Positions 8,216 to 15,496 are shown, counted from the first letter of the stretch. The stretch: DNA of 17,649 bases from Legionellales bacterium (GCA_023266435.1 JAHFQF010000020.1:1-17649), one strand, 5' to 3'. The notes: generated by a model from the letters alone, not told the origin. Program-made: numbers and translations.

Positions 8216-8268
8216 ATTTGATAAAGGGATCAAGCCTAACATTAAGCACAAAGAGTGGAGGTGTTGCC

Positions 8269-8835
8269 ATGGCAAAATTTACATCGATCAAAGATCACTT
8301 TTTAATCGCCACTCTTGGCTTAGATGATCCTTTCTTTTCTAACAGCCTCGTGTATTTATGTGAGCATACACCTGAGGGAGCCATGGGACTTATCATCAAT
8401 CACCCCTCCAAGCTATCCTTTGATGAGGTGTTTAATAATTGCGGCATTGATTTGGCCGATAGTTTTTCAGTCCATGATCCAGTCTATGAGGGCGGCCCAG
8501 TGCAAAAGCAACGTGGATTTGTGCTACACAACTCTACTCATAAACGCTGGCAAGCGTCGGCATCTCTTAGCCAGAACTTACAAATTACGGTGTCCAAAGA
8601 CATTCTCATTGCCATTGCTAAAAATCGTGGCCCTTCTTCTGTGCTCATGGCACTGGGTTATGCTGCATGGGAACCCGGTCAGCTTGAGCAAGAACTTCAG
8701 GAAAACATCTGGTTATGCTCCCCCGCCAACTCTGAAATTTTATTTGAGATCCCTCCAGAGCATCGTTTGGAAACAGCAGCCAAATCGATTGGAGTGAATT
8801 TCACCCATTACTCGCTAGAAAGTGGACACGCATAA
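8269..8835 (+). CDS. yqgE: YqgE/AlgH family protein
   Basis: This is a 188-residue member of the UPF0301 (YqgE/AlgH) family, close to the 187 residues of E. coli YqgE. The family hallmarks are present: FLIATLGLDDPFFSNSLVYL near the start, CEHTPEGAMGLIINHP, and VYEGGPVQKQRGFVLH, followed by the conserved SKDIL and LGYAAWEPGQLEQEL segments. The biochemical role is not established; the family is usually found next to ruvX, as here. I chose the ATG at 8269 because GGAGG lies seven bases upstream and the family's conserved sequence begins within ten residues. The frame is open about 29 codons further upstream, but that part shows no family similarity. Confidence 0.96.
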   Translation: MAKFTSIKDHFLIATLGLDDPFFSNSLVYLCEHTPEGAMGLIINHPSKLSFDEVFNNCGIDLADSFSVHDPVYEGGPVQKQRGFVLHNSTHKRWQASASLSQNLQITVSKDILIAIAKNRGPSSVLMALGYAAWEPGQLEQELQENIWLCSPANSEILFEIPPEHRLETAAKSIGVNFTHYSLESGHA

Positions 8836-8836
8836 A

Positions 8837-9256
8837 GTGTCAAAAGTCATTACGGCCATGGGCTTTGATTTTGGTCAGAAAAATATTGGCTTAGCGTATG
8901 GGCAAAGTCTTACCCAAACTGCAGAGCCCATTGGGGTGTTAAAAGCACAACAAGGCATTCCTTATTGGCCAGAACTAGATAAGTTCATTCAACAATGGGC
9001 TCCCCACTGTCTAGTCGTAGGATTGCCTTTAGATAAAGAAAAAAATATTGGAGACAGCGCTCAGGCCGCCAAGCAATTTTCAGAAACCCTTGCGAAGCGC
9101 TATCAATTACCCACCCACACCATTGACGAAAGCTACACCAGTGTTGAGGCTATTTATTCCTATGCGCCAGCCAAGAAAGCGCGTGCGCAAAAACGCCCGA
9201 TGGATGGCTTCGCTGCAAAGATTATTTTAGAATCCTGGTTTGGCACGTTAAGCTGA
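8837..9256 (+). CDS. ruvX: RuvX/YqgF, RNase H-fold nuclease (putative Holliday junction resolvase)
   Basis: RuvX/YqgF is a small RNase H-fold nuclease implicated in 16S rRNA 5'-end maturation and proposed as a Holliday-junction resolvase. The GFDFGQKNIGLAYGQ motif holds the first catalytic Asp, VVGLPLDKEKNIGDSA matches the family's VGLPLxxdG segment, IDESYTSVEA holds the central acidic residue, and KRPMDGFAAKIILESWF holds the last Asp. I start it at the GTG at 8837, giving 139 residues (E. coli has 138), one base after the yqgE stop. A GTG at 8822 overlapping yqgE and an ATG at 8858 are also in frame. None has a strong ribosome-binding site, although AGTGGA lies ten bases before 8837. It is translated with yqgE. 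Confidence 0.95.
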   Translation: MSKVITAMGFDFGQKNIGLAYGQSLTQTAEPIGVLKAQQGIPYWPELDKFIQQWAPHCLVVGLPLDKEKNIGDSAQAAKQFSETLAKRYQLPTHTIDESYTSVEAIYSYAPAKKARAQKRPMDGFAAKIILESWFGTLS

Positions 9257-9298
9257 ATAAGCAAAACACTCCCAAGGACTCTAATAGCATTTTTAGCA

Positions 9299-9462
9299 TA
9301 TACCCGAGATACTTCAAAATGCGTCGTTTATAGCAAAGCGAATTTAACCAGATGAAGTTTTCCGCACCAAGGAATAGTCTACTACTATTGCGAGGTGAGG
9401 AGGGCTGCAGAGGGCTAAATTCGAGTAGCTAGAAACAGGTATTCTGGAGTTTCTTGGGCATA
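9299..9462. mobile_element. 164-bp imperfect palindromic element, MITE-like
   Basis: The outer 22 bases at each end (9299-9320 and 9441-9462) are inverted repeats matching at 17 of 22 positions, beginning TATACCC and ending GGGCATA. Symmetry continues inward around a centre near 9381: CGAATTTAACC (9339-9349) against GGCTAAATTCG (9413-9423) with one mismatch, CACC (9365-9368) against GGTG (9394-9397), and AATAGT (9373-9378) against ACTATT (9384-9389) around a 5-base loop. The element ends abut TA on both sides, compatible with a TA target duplication as in Tc1/mariner or IS630-derived MITEs, though TA alone is weak proof. It has no coding capacity. It lies between ruvX and pyrB. Confidence 0.65.
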
Positions 9463-9476
9463 AAACTAAGGGAGAG

Positions 9477-9505
9477 TATACAAGTCTGCCAAAGCCCATT
9501 ACAAT
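9477..9505 (+). promoter_or_regulatory. Candidate sigma-70 promoter for pyrB-pyrC'
   Basis: TATACA (9477-9482) and TACAAT (9500-9505) lie 17 bases apart, matching four and five of six consensus positions. It sits just downstream of the palindromic element. Predicted transcription starts near 9512, which favours the ATG at 9540 over the GTG at 9525 as the pyrB start, because only the former leaves room for a leader. Confidence 0.45.
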
Positions 9506-9539
9506 GTTAGGAACATTTCTTTGAGTGATTCCGGACAAA

Positions 9540-10532
9540 ATGTCTTACAAGTCTGACTTAATACAGCCGACCATCTGCCCTCAATTGAATAAAAATGGCC
9601 AATTAGCGCATTTTTTAACCATTAAAGATCTGCCTAAACAGATTTTATTAGATATTTTAAATCAAGCAGAAGCTTTGTTTGACCCCAAAACAGGCATGGT
9701 ATTAGATTCTCCGAGCTTGGCTGGGACCACTGTCGCCAATTTATTTTTTGAAGCCTCTACACGTACGCGCTCTACCTTTGAGCTTGCCGCCAAAAAATTG
9801 TCGGCCAATATTTTAAATCTCAACATTCAAAGCTCGTCTGTCAGTAAAGGCGAGTCCCTGTTAGATACCGTCTATAACTTAGAAGCCATGCACTGCGGGC
9901 TCTTTGTGGTCCGTCATGGCACCTCAGGCGCAGCGCAATTCGTTGCTGAAAATGTACGCGCACCCGTTGGTGTGATTAACGCAGGTGATGGACGTCATGC
10001 GCATCCTACCCAAGCCATGTTAGATATGTATACCATTCGCAAACATCGTGGTGCCAATTTTAGTCAATTTTGTGTGGCCATCGTGGGCGATGTATTACAC
10101 TCACGTGTTGCACGCTCTCAGATTCACGCACTGCGCACTTTAGGCGCAGGTGAAATTCGATTAATTGGCCCTAAAACACTACTCCCTTCCCATACAGAGA
10201 GTCTAGGTGTAGAAGTCTTTCATGACATGAAGCGTGGCTTACAAGGGGCGGATATTATTATTGTTCTACGACTGCAATTAGAGCGCATGCAAGGCGCTCG
10301 ATTACCCACTGGGGATGCATTTTATGACTGCTATGGATTGACTCAAGAGTCACTAATGCATGCAAAAGACAATGCATTGATTATTCACCCTGGCCCAATT
10401 AATCGTGGCGTTGAAATTCAATCTGAAATTGCAGACTCCCCACAAGCCGTGATTTTAGATCAAGTAACCAACGGGATTGCAGTGCGCATGGCAATTCTTA
10501 AGATGGTTGCACAAACTCATAAACAAGTATAA
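9540..10532 (+). CDS. pyrB: Aspartate carbamoyltransferase catalytic subunit
   Basis: PyrB condenses carbamoyl phosphate with aspartate, the first committed step of pyrimidine synthesis. The carbamoyl-phosphate motif FFEASTRTRSTFELAAKKL is intact, SSVSKGESLLDT carries the Ser and Lys that reach into the neighbouring site, and GDGRHAHPTQAMLD, LHSRVARS, LRLQLERMQ and HPGPINRGVEI are all present. It has the N-terminal extension typical of the Pseudomonas-type enzyme, ending in LNKNGQLAHFLTIKDL, which associates with a pseudo-dihydroorotase; the pyrC' gene immediately follows. I choose the ATG at 9540, giving 330 residues, with GGA four bases upstream. A GTG at 9525 is an in-frame alternative adding five residues. 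No pyrR gene lies upstream. Confidence 0.97.
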   Translation: MSYKSDLIQPTICPQLNKNGQLAHFLTIKDLPKQILLDILNQAEALFDPKTGMVLDSPSLAGTTVANLFFEASTRTRSTFELAAKKLSANILNLNIQSSSVSKGESLLDTVYNLEAMHCGLFVVRHGTSGAAQFVAENVRAPVGVINAGDGRHAHPTQAMLDMYTIRKHRGANFSQFCVAIVGDVLHSRVARSQIHALRTLGAGEIRLIGPKTLLPSHTESLGVEVFHDMKRGLQGADIIIVLRLQLERMQGARLPTGDAFYDCYGLTQESLMHAKDNALIIHPGPINRGVEIQSEIADSPQAVILDQVTNGIAVRMAILKMVAQTHKQV

Positions 10533-10543
10533 GGAGCAAATCG

Positions 10544-11818
10544 GTGAGCTATACCTTAACGGGCGGCAGACTGTTTTGCCCAAAGACCAATAGAAATGAC
10601 ATCGCAGACATTCATCTTGAGCAGGGAAAAATCCTGGCTATTGGTCCTGCACCAATACAGTTTAAACCTGAAAAAACCTTATCTTTAAATGGACAATATG
10701 TCTTTCCAGGGTTGGTCGATCTGTGTGCACGGTTTCGCGAACCTGGACAATTACAAAAAGGCTCTCTGGCAAGCGAGTCTAAAGCAGCAGTGGCTAATGG
10801 CATCACCACAGTTTGTATTCCTCCAGATACCAATCCCTCGATTGACTCACCAGAGATGGCTGAAAAAATTATTGATAAGGCCAAGAAATTAAAAAATTGT
10901 CGCATTTTCCCTATAGGTGCCTTAACCACAGGCCTAGGCTGTACTCAAATTACCGATTTGGTTGCGCTTAAAGAAGCCGGCTGTATTGCATTCAGTAATG
11001 CCAATCAAGCCATTATTGATCTCTCTATTTTACGACACTGCTATGATTTTGCAGCGAGCTTTGATTATCAAATCATCATTTATCCTGAAAACGCGTTTTT
11101 AAGCCGACAAGGTGTTGCGCATGAGGGTAGCGTAGCAGCTATCTTGGGATTACCTGGTATTCCTGAAGCCGCAGAAACGTCTGCCATTGCAGAGCATTTA
11201 TTGCTGATCGAAGCCACGGGGGTTAAAGCGCATTTCAGTGGCATCAGTACAGCAAAAGGTGTAGAGATGATCGGTGTTGCTCAAGCTAGTGGACTACCCG
11301 TTACATTAGACGTCCCCATGCATCATTTATTATTAAATGAACAAGACTTGATGGATTTCAATCGCAGTTGCTACTTAAAACCACCTTTGCGCACACAAGT
11401 CGATCAGTTACGGCTGATTGAGGCAGCACAGAGCGGACATATTCAAGCTTTAAGTAGTTTCCACCAGCCTCATGAAAAAACAGCCCTACTCGCACCATTT
11501 GGAGAGGCTGCATCGGGTTTATCAGCACTCGATACTTTTTTTCGTTTAGGCTTTTACTTAGTGCAGCAGAAAAAACTCTCGCTAGAGCAGCTCATTTTAT
11601 TGACCAGCACACGTCCTGCGCAAATCATGGGTCTGCCTACACTAGGAAGTTTAGCGATCGGTAGCGCAGCGGATTTATTTGTCTTTGATCCGACACAACA
11701 AACACCTGTTACCCCTCAACACTGGGTCAGTCAAGGTAAAAATTCACCTTTCATGGGATGTATATTACCCGGTAAAGTGACAGCTTGCTTTGTTGAAGGG
11801 CGGCTGGCCTTTTCATAG
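10544..11818 (+). CDS. pyrC': PyrC', non-catalytic dihydroorotase-like subunit
   Basis: This is a 424-residue amidohydrolase-fold protein of the dihydroorotase family. The metal-binding HxH motif is absent: the usual DLHxHLREPG reads DLCARFREPG, so both histidines are replaced (Cys and Arg). The following segment, KGSLASESKAAVANGITTV, keeps family shape. This is the pattern of PyrC' (PyrX) in Pseudomonas, which has no dihydroorotase activity but is needed to assemble the active aspartate carbamoyltransferase with PyrB. The start is GTG with AAGGAG seven bases upstream, eleven bases after the pyrB stop, so the pair is co-transcribed and probably forms the same hetero-oligomer. A catalytic pyrC must exist elsewhere unless the organism scavenges pyrimidines. 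Confidence 0.93.
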   Translation: MSYTLTGGRLFCPKTNRNDIADIHLEQGKILAIGPAPIQFKPEKTLSLNGQYVFPGLVDLCARFREPGQLQKGSLASESKAAVANGITTVCIPPDTNPSIDSPEMAEKIIDKAKKLKNCRIFPIGALTTGLGCTQITDLVALKEAGCIAFSNANQAIIDLSILRHCYDFAASFDYQIIIYPENAFLSRQGVAHEGSVAAILGLPGIPEAAETSAIAEHLLLIEATGVKAHFSGISTAKGVEMIGVAQASGLPVTLDVPMHHLLLNEQDLMDFNRSCYLKPPLRTQVDQLRLIEAAQSGHIQALSSFHQPHEKTALLAPFGEAASGLSALDTFFRLGFYLVQQKKLSLEQLILLTSTRPAQIMGLPTLGSLAIGSAADLFVFDPTQQTPVTPQHWVSQGKNSPFMGCILPGKVTACFVEGRLAFS

Positions 11819-11819
11819 C

Positions 11820-12584
11820 CTATTCGGCAGCCGGATTAGGCGTTTGTGAGGCGTACATAAAATAATCAGAATCATAACGACGTCGATCAATTGATTTCGC
11901 TCGTACTTGCGCAGGTAATGTTTCACGAATCAATTGATCAATAGACAGCGCTTTGGGATTATGCTCCCAAGGTCGGCGCGCCACAAGGCGATCATTCAGC
12001 CAGTAATCAGGCCAATCATCTGTTGTTTCAATAAATTCTCTGGCAAATTCATCACTAAACTCCATAAAACCTTCCATCACAACATCTATATACGACTGAG
12101 TGACTGGCTCTGCCAAAGTTGCTATACCTCGGAATTCTGGTTTAGTGACATAAATCCAAGCCTTCCCTTGCTTTGGCAATTGTGCCCAACAAAGCGAAGT
12201 AATGTATTGCCAAGGAACTTCTACTCGATCGTAAGAGCGCTCTCGATTATCCCAAACGGCCAAATCGGCCTCTTTGACAGCATATAAGACGCCATTGATA
12301 GTCTTTCCTTGCGCTTTTTCAACACTGATTAAACCTAATGTTGTCATCATACCTGGAATTAGCGTGTTCCAAGTTCGACGATATCCAAAATCTGCAGCGA
12401 CGCGCACAGGGACAACAAAGATATCACGCTCTAAACTACGCATACGAGAGTTTTTATTGACAAGCGATCCGTATCCAATCAAAAAATTTTTTGGAATCTC
12501 CTGGGGATGAGGGAATTTAGGGCCATCGGAAAACGCCAATAATGGTAGGAAGCAGAGTAACAAAATTATTCGTGTTATCCTCAT
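11820..12584 (-). CDS. Exported gamma-glutamylcyclotransferase-like protein
   Basis: This 254-residue protein begins with a Sec-type signal peptide: a basic start, a hydrophobic core at about 6-16, and likely cleavage after Ala17-Phe18-Ser19. The mature part has the gamma-glutamylcyclotransferase (AIG2/ChaC-like) fold signature: GYGSL at 37-41 for substrate binding, GYRRTWN at 67-73, GVLYAV at 98-103 and a RERSYDRVEV segment in which Glu115 is the probable catalytic acid. Known family members release 5-oxoproline from gamma-glutamyl compounds such as glutathione; the substrate here is unknown, and export to the periplasm or beyond is unusual for that chemistry. It ends one base from the convergent pyrC' stop. 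The upstream region holds an 18-bp palindrome. No strong ribosome-binding site is visible before the ATG. Confidence 0.75.
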   Translation of the reverse strand: MRITRIILLLCFLPLLAFSDGPKFPHPQEIPKNFLIGYGSLVNKNSRMRSLERDIFVVPVRVAADFGYRRTWNTLIPGMMTTLGLISVEKAQGKTINGVLYAVKEADLAVWDNRERSYDRVEVPWQYITSLCWAQLPKQGKAWIYVTKPEFRGIATLAEPVTQSYIDVVMEGFMEFSDEFAREFIETTDDWPDYWLNDRLVARRPWEHNPKALSIDQLIRETLPAQVRAKSIDRRRYDSDYFMYASQTPNPAAE

Positions 12585-12602
12585 AGAAGTGTTTTTTCCA
12601 TT

Positions 12603-12620
12603 AGTATTGCCTGCAATACT
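12603..12620. promoter_or_regulatory. 18-bp palindrome upstream of the cyclotransferase-like gene
   Basis: AGTATTGC (12603-12610) and GCAATACT (12613-12620) are perfect inverted arms around a CT centre. The site lies 19 bases upstream of the cyclotransferase-like start codon. Its symmetry and place suit an operator for a dimeric regulator, or a short hairpin. No clear -35/-10 pair could be assigned around it. Confidence 0.35.
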
Positions 12621-12684
12621 TTTGAGAGAGTTGCTATCATGAGATCTATTTTAAGCCATGCTATCCTATTTTGCATGAGTTTAT

Positions 12685-13602
12685 TTATTGTTTTCCCTGA
12701 GGTGGCATTGTTCGAATTGGAGCATGCATTAAGCAAATGTCCTGTTGAGAAAAAGTCTGTAATTTATTGGCCACAAATTGCTCAATGAGGTGCTGCTCGC
12801 TTGGCTCTAAGTGCTGTTTCAGTAAGCCTAAGGATGTGTTGCCATGCATGTCTGCTTGCTCGGGGTTTAAACCTAGACTTAATAAAAACCCAAAAATTGG
12901 TAAAATATCAGACAATTGGGTGAGATAGAGTGATACAAGGTGCAAGACTGTCATACCGTCTCTATTACATAACTGCGCATTTGCGCCATAGCGGATTAAC
13001 CACTTGATATGTTGTAGATGACCATGTGCAGCAGCAATGTGTAAGGGCGTATTGCCGCGTCTTGTTTTTGCATTAATATCCGCACCTTGGTTAATTAATA
13101 AATGGACTACATTGGTATTAATCCAAGTACAAGCACGATGCAACGGGGTTTCACCAAAGAGATTCACAGCGTTGGGATCAGCGCTGTGATTTAATAGTTT
13201 TTCTACGACTGTGGATTGCAGGCATTTTTCTACACAATGTAACGGTGTATCTCCCACATCATTTTGCACGTCTGTTTTTGCGCCTAAATTTAATAGCGCG
13301 ATCACAACTCCCAGATGACCTAAGCGCACAGCCAAATGCAAAGCGGTATCTCCGTTGCTGTTGGTTGCTTGAATATCTGCACCGTGTTCAATTAACTTTG
13401 AAACAATTGCAAGATGACCATATTGGGCTGCGACGTGTAAAGCCGTATCGCCTACGTTATCTGTGTGATTCACGTCTACGGCATCTTCTAAACATTTAGC
13501 CAAACCCGGTACATTGCCATTTTTTGCAGCAAGGACTAAGCGCGACACTAAGAGGCGCATGCTGTTGGGCTGAAAGGCCGGTGTGAGGCAATTATCAGAC
13601 AT
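12685..13602 (-). CDS. Ankyrin-repeat protein
   Basis: This 305-residue protein consists mostly of ankyrin repeats. A capping half-repeat (LVLAAKNGNVPGLAKCLED) is followed by five clear 33-residue repeats with the DTALHVAAQYGHLAIVSKLIEHGADI pattern (GDTALH, GDTALH, GDTPLH, GETPLH, GNTPLH), a longer divergent sixth (GMTVLH) and a partial seventh (GNTSL). The C-terminal 50 residues are unrecognised. There is no signal peptide or membrane helix. Ankyrin repeats bind other proteins; in host-associated Legionellales such proteins are often type IV secretion effectors, but nothing here proves secretion. I choose the ATG at 13602 because a strong promoter lies at 13635-13663. The GTG at 13671 is in frame but would be upstream of that promoter. 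The gene sits downstream of pilT, where Pseudomonas has pilU. Confidence 0.85.
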   Translation of the reverse strand: MSDNCLTPAFQPNSMRLLVSRLVLAAKNGNVPGLAKCLEDAVDVNHTDNVGDTALHVAAQYGHLAIVSKLIEHGADIQATNSNGDTALHLAVRLGHLGVVIALLNLGAKTDVQNDVGDTPLHCVEKCLQSTVVEKLLNHSADPNAVNLFGETPLHRACTWINTNVVHLLINQGADINAKTRRGNTPLHIAAAHGHLQHIKWLIRYGANAQLCNRDGMTVLHLVSLYLTQLSDILPIFGFLLSLGLNPEQADMHGNTSLGLLKQHLEPSEQHLIEQFVANKLQTFSQQDICLMHAPIRTMPPQGKQ

Positions 13603-13634
13603 GGTTACTTGATACCACCAGGGAATAAGGAAGT

Positions 13635-13663
13635 ATGATAACAAAAAAATATAACCTTGTCCA
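13635..13663 (-). promoter_or_regulatory. Strong candidate sigma-70 promoter for the ankyrin gene
   Basis: On the minus strand, TGGACA (13658-13663) and TATCAT (13635-13640) are 17 bases apart, each matching five of six consensus positions, with a T-rich spacer. Transcription would start about 26 bases before the ankyrin ATG at 13602. A 10-bp perfect palindrome, CACTATAGTG, lies just upstream at 13669-13678 and could be a regulator site. The gene thus need not depend on pilT transcription. Confidence 0.55.
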
Positions 13664-13710
13664 TTTTGCACTATAGTGTAACTACGCGCGATGCAAACCC
13701 CCGCTCAGAT

Positions 13711-14748
13711 TCAAGTAAACATTTCTTTATTTTGGGCTTTATCATGCGCAGCTTGTACAGAAATCACCTCTTGATCAACCAATCGCTGTAAACACTGATC
13801 CAAGGTTTGCATACCCTGCCCTTGGCCAGTTTGAATGGAAGAGTACATTTGCGCTATTTTATTTTCACGAATTAAATTACGAATCGCAGGCGTACACATC
13901 ATAATTTCATGCGCAGCCACACGTCCACCCCCTTTCTTTTTTAACAAGGTCTGTGAAATCACCGCACGCAAGGATTCTGATAACATGGAGCGTACCATTT
14001 CTTTTTCTGCAGCAGGAAAAACATCGACAACACGATCGATGGTTTTAGCAGCAGACGTGGTATGTAATGTACCAAAGACCAAATGGCCTGTTTCTGCAGC
14101 AGTCAGAGCCAGCCGGATGGTTTCCAAATCACGCATTTCCCCAACTAAGATGACATCCGGATCTTCACGCAAAGCGGAGCGCAAGGCCTCACTGAAACCC
14201 AACGTATCTCGATGTACCTCACGTTGATTGACTAAGCATTTTTTACTTTCATGCACAAACTCAATTGGATCTTCAATTGTTAAGATATGACCATGTTCAT
14301 TTTCATTAATATAATTTACCATCGCAGCAAGGGTCGTGCTTTTACCCGAGCCAGTAGGCCCTGTTACCAGTACAATGCCACGGGGATTTTTAGAGATGTC
14401 TTTGAATATGGAGGGGGCTTGTAATTGATCCAAACTCAGCACTTCGGATGGAATGCTTCTGAATACAGCACCCATACCACGGTTTTGATTAAAGACATTC
14501 ACACGAAAGCGGGCGACACCTTTTAAATCAAATGAAAAATCTGCCTCTAAAAACTCCTCATACATACGCCGCTGTTTGTCAGTCATAATACTATAAACTA
14601 AGTCTTGTACAGATTTGTTATCTAGGGCGGGCACGTCAATTCGACGAATATCGCCATCCACGCGGATCATAGGAGGCAATTCAGCTGAGAGATGCAGATC
14701 TGAGGCATTCTGTTTTACTGCAAAAACTAAAAGTTCTTTAATGTCCAT
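13711..14748 (-). CDS. pilT: PilT, type IV pilus retraction ATPase
   Basis: PilT is the hexameric cytoplasmic ATPase that depolymerises the type IV pilus and powers twitching. The protein has 345 residues, against 344 in P. aeruginosa. Walker A GPTGSGKST is at 130-138, the Asp box around ILTIEDPIEF at 155-164, Walker B VILVGEMRD at 199-207 with catalytic Glu204, and the His box TAAETGHLVFGTLHT around 216-230. The retraction-specific AIRNLIRE motif, which separates PilT from PilB, is at 288-295. AGGA lies eight bases before the ATG. It diverges from yggS across 59 bases, as in Pseudomonas. No pilU follows; an ankyrin gene does. Confidence 0.98.
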   Translation of the reverse strand: MDIKELLVFAVKQNASDLHLSAELPPMIRVDGDIRRIDVPALDNKSVQDLVYSIMTDKQRRMYEEFLEADFSFDLKGVARFRVNVFNQNRGMGAVFRSIPSEVLSLDQLQAPSIFKDISKNPRGIVLVTGPTGSGKSTTLAAMVNYINENEHGHILTIEDPIEFVHESKKCLVNQREVHRDTLGFSEALRSALREDPDVILVGEMRDLETIRLALTAAETGHLVFGTLHTTSAAKTIDRVVDVFPAAEKEMVRSMLSESLRAVISQTLLKKKGGGRVAAHEIMMCTPAIRNLIRENKIAQMYSSIQTGQGQGMQTLDQCLQRLVDQEVISVQAAHDKAQNKEMFT

Positions 14749-14776
14749 TTGGGAAATCCTGTGTTCGTCTTATAAT
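14749..14776 (+). promoter_or_regulatory. Candidate sigma-70 promoter for the yggS-proC-yggT-rdgB operon
   Basis: TTGGGA (14749-14754) and a perfect TATAAT (14771-14776) lie 16 bases apart in the pilT-yggS divergent gap. Transcription would begin near 14783, about 25 bases before the yggS ATG. The -10 box overlaps the left arm of the inverted repeat at 14772-14794. Confidence 0.5.
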
Positions 14777-14794
14777 GCAAGTTTAATGCATTAT
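14772..14794. promoter_or_regulatory. Inverted repeat between pilT and yggS, operator-like
   Basis: ATAATGCA (14772-14779) and TGCATTAT (14787-14794) are perfect 8-bp inverted arms around a 7-base spacer. They overlap the candidate yggS -10 box and start site and lie upstream of pilT. A dimeric regulator bound here could affect both directions. The regulator is unknown. Confidence 0.4.
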
Positions 14795-14807
14795 TGGAAG
14801 AAGTGGG

Positions 14808-15494
14808 ATGACAATCACTCTGACTCAGCAATATACCCATCTCGTAGATGAGATTCGCCAATTAGAGCACACCGCAAATCGTGCTCCAGGCAGTGTTTCC
14901 CTTTTGGCAGTGAGCAAAAAACAACCCTTAGAAAAAATTGTATCCTTAGTGAAGTTAGGGCAAGAGCATTTTGGAGAAAATCAAGTTCAAGAAGCTCTAC
15001 CAAAAATACAAGCGCTGAATTCCTATGCATTAACTTGGCATTTTATTGGTGCAATCCAATCCAACAAAACCCGAGCGATTGCTGAAAATTTTGCTTGGGT
15101 ACACAGTGTGTGTAAAGCGGACATTTTCAGTCGATTAGCCAAACAACGCCCCCCGCATTTACCACCCCTACAAGTCTGTATTCAAGCCAATTTAAGCCAA
15201 GAGCCACAGAAACAAGGCGTTCCCATACAAGACATCCCCCAGTTTGTAGACAGCTTACCCCAATACCCCACTTTAAAGATCCGTGGCTTCATGGGTATGA
15301 CCAGTCAAACCTCTGATCCCGAAGAACAATTTGCACAATTCAATGCTTTACGAGAAGCTTTTGATGTCATTAGATCAAAAGGGTATGATCTGGACACTTT
15401 GTCTATGGGAATGACAGGTGATTATCCCGCTGCAATCTTAGCTGGTGCGACCTGGATACGCTTGGGCAGCTCACTGTTTGGAGAGCGAACTTAA
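14808..15494 (+). CDS. yggS: YggS/PLPBP family pyridoxal phosphate homeostasis protein
   Basis: YggS is a single-domain, alanine-racemase-like TIM barrel protein that binds pyridoxal 5'-phosphate and helps balance cellular B6 vitamers and amino acids; it has no known catalytic activity. The 228 residues compare with 234 in E. coli. LLAVSKKQPLEKI holds the PLP-binding lysine, GENQVQEALPKI follows, WHFIGAIQSNK matches the WHFIGxLQxNK motif, and the C-terminal LSMGMTGDYPAAILAGATWIRLGSSLFGER binds the phosphate, with Thr replacing the commoner Ser in GMS. It is the first gene of a four-gene operon, preceded by a purine-rich AAGTGGG, and proC follows after two bases. Confidence 0.97.
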   Translation: MTITLTQQYTHLVDEIRQLEHTANRAPGSVSLLAVSKKQPLEKIVSLVKLGQEHFGENQVQEALPKIQALNSYALTWHFIGAIQSNKTRAIAENFAWVHSVCKADIFSRLAKQRPPHLPPLQVCIQANLSQEPQKQGVPIQDIPQFVDSLPQYPTLKIRGFMGMTSQTSDPEEQFAQFNALREAFDVIRSKGYDLDTLSMGMTGDYPAAILAGATWIRLGSSLFGERT

Positions 15495-15496
15495 CT

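Noticed and set aside
8182..8268. 29-codon N-terminal extension of YqgE
   Set aside because: Family similarity begins at the downstream ATG, which has a strong GGAGG; the extension would make the protein much longer than known homologues.
11814..11845. GCCTA...TAGGC hairpin over the convergent pyrC'/cyclotransferase stops as a bidirectional terminator
   Set aside because: The stem is interrupted by mismatches and neither strand has a T-run, so the support is too weak to annotate.
12700..12720. GTTCGAATT, resembling a tRNA T-arm
   Set aside because: No matching acceptor, D or anticodon arms flank it; it lies inside the ankyrin coding region.
13603..13671. N-terminal hydrophobic extension of the ankyrin protein from a GTG, resembling a membrane anchor
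   Set aside because: The -35/-10 promoter lies inside this stretch, so it is probably untranscribed leader DNA; the hydrophobic residues come from the T-rich promoter spacer.
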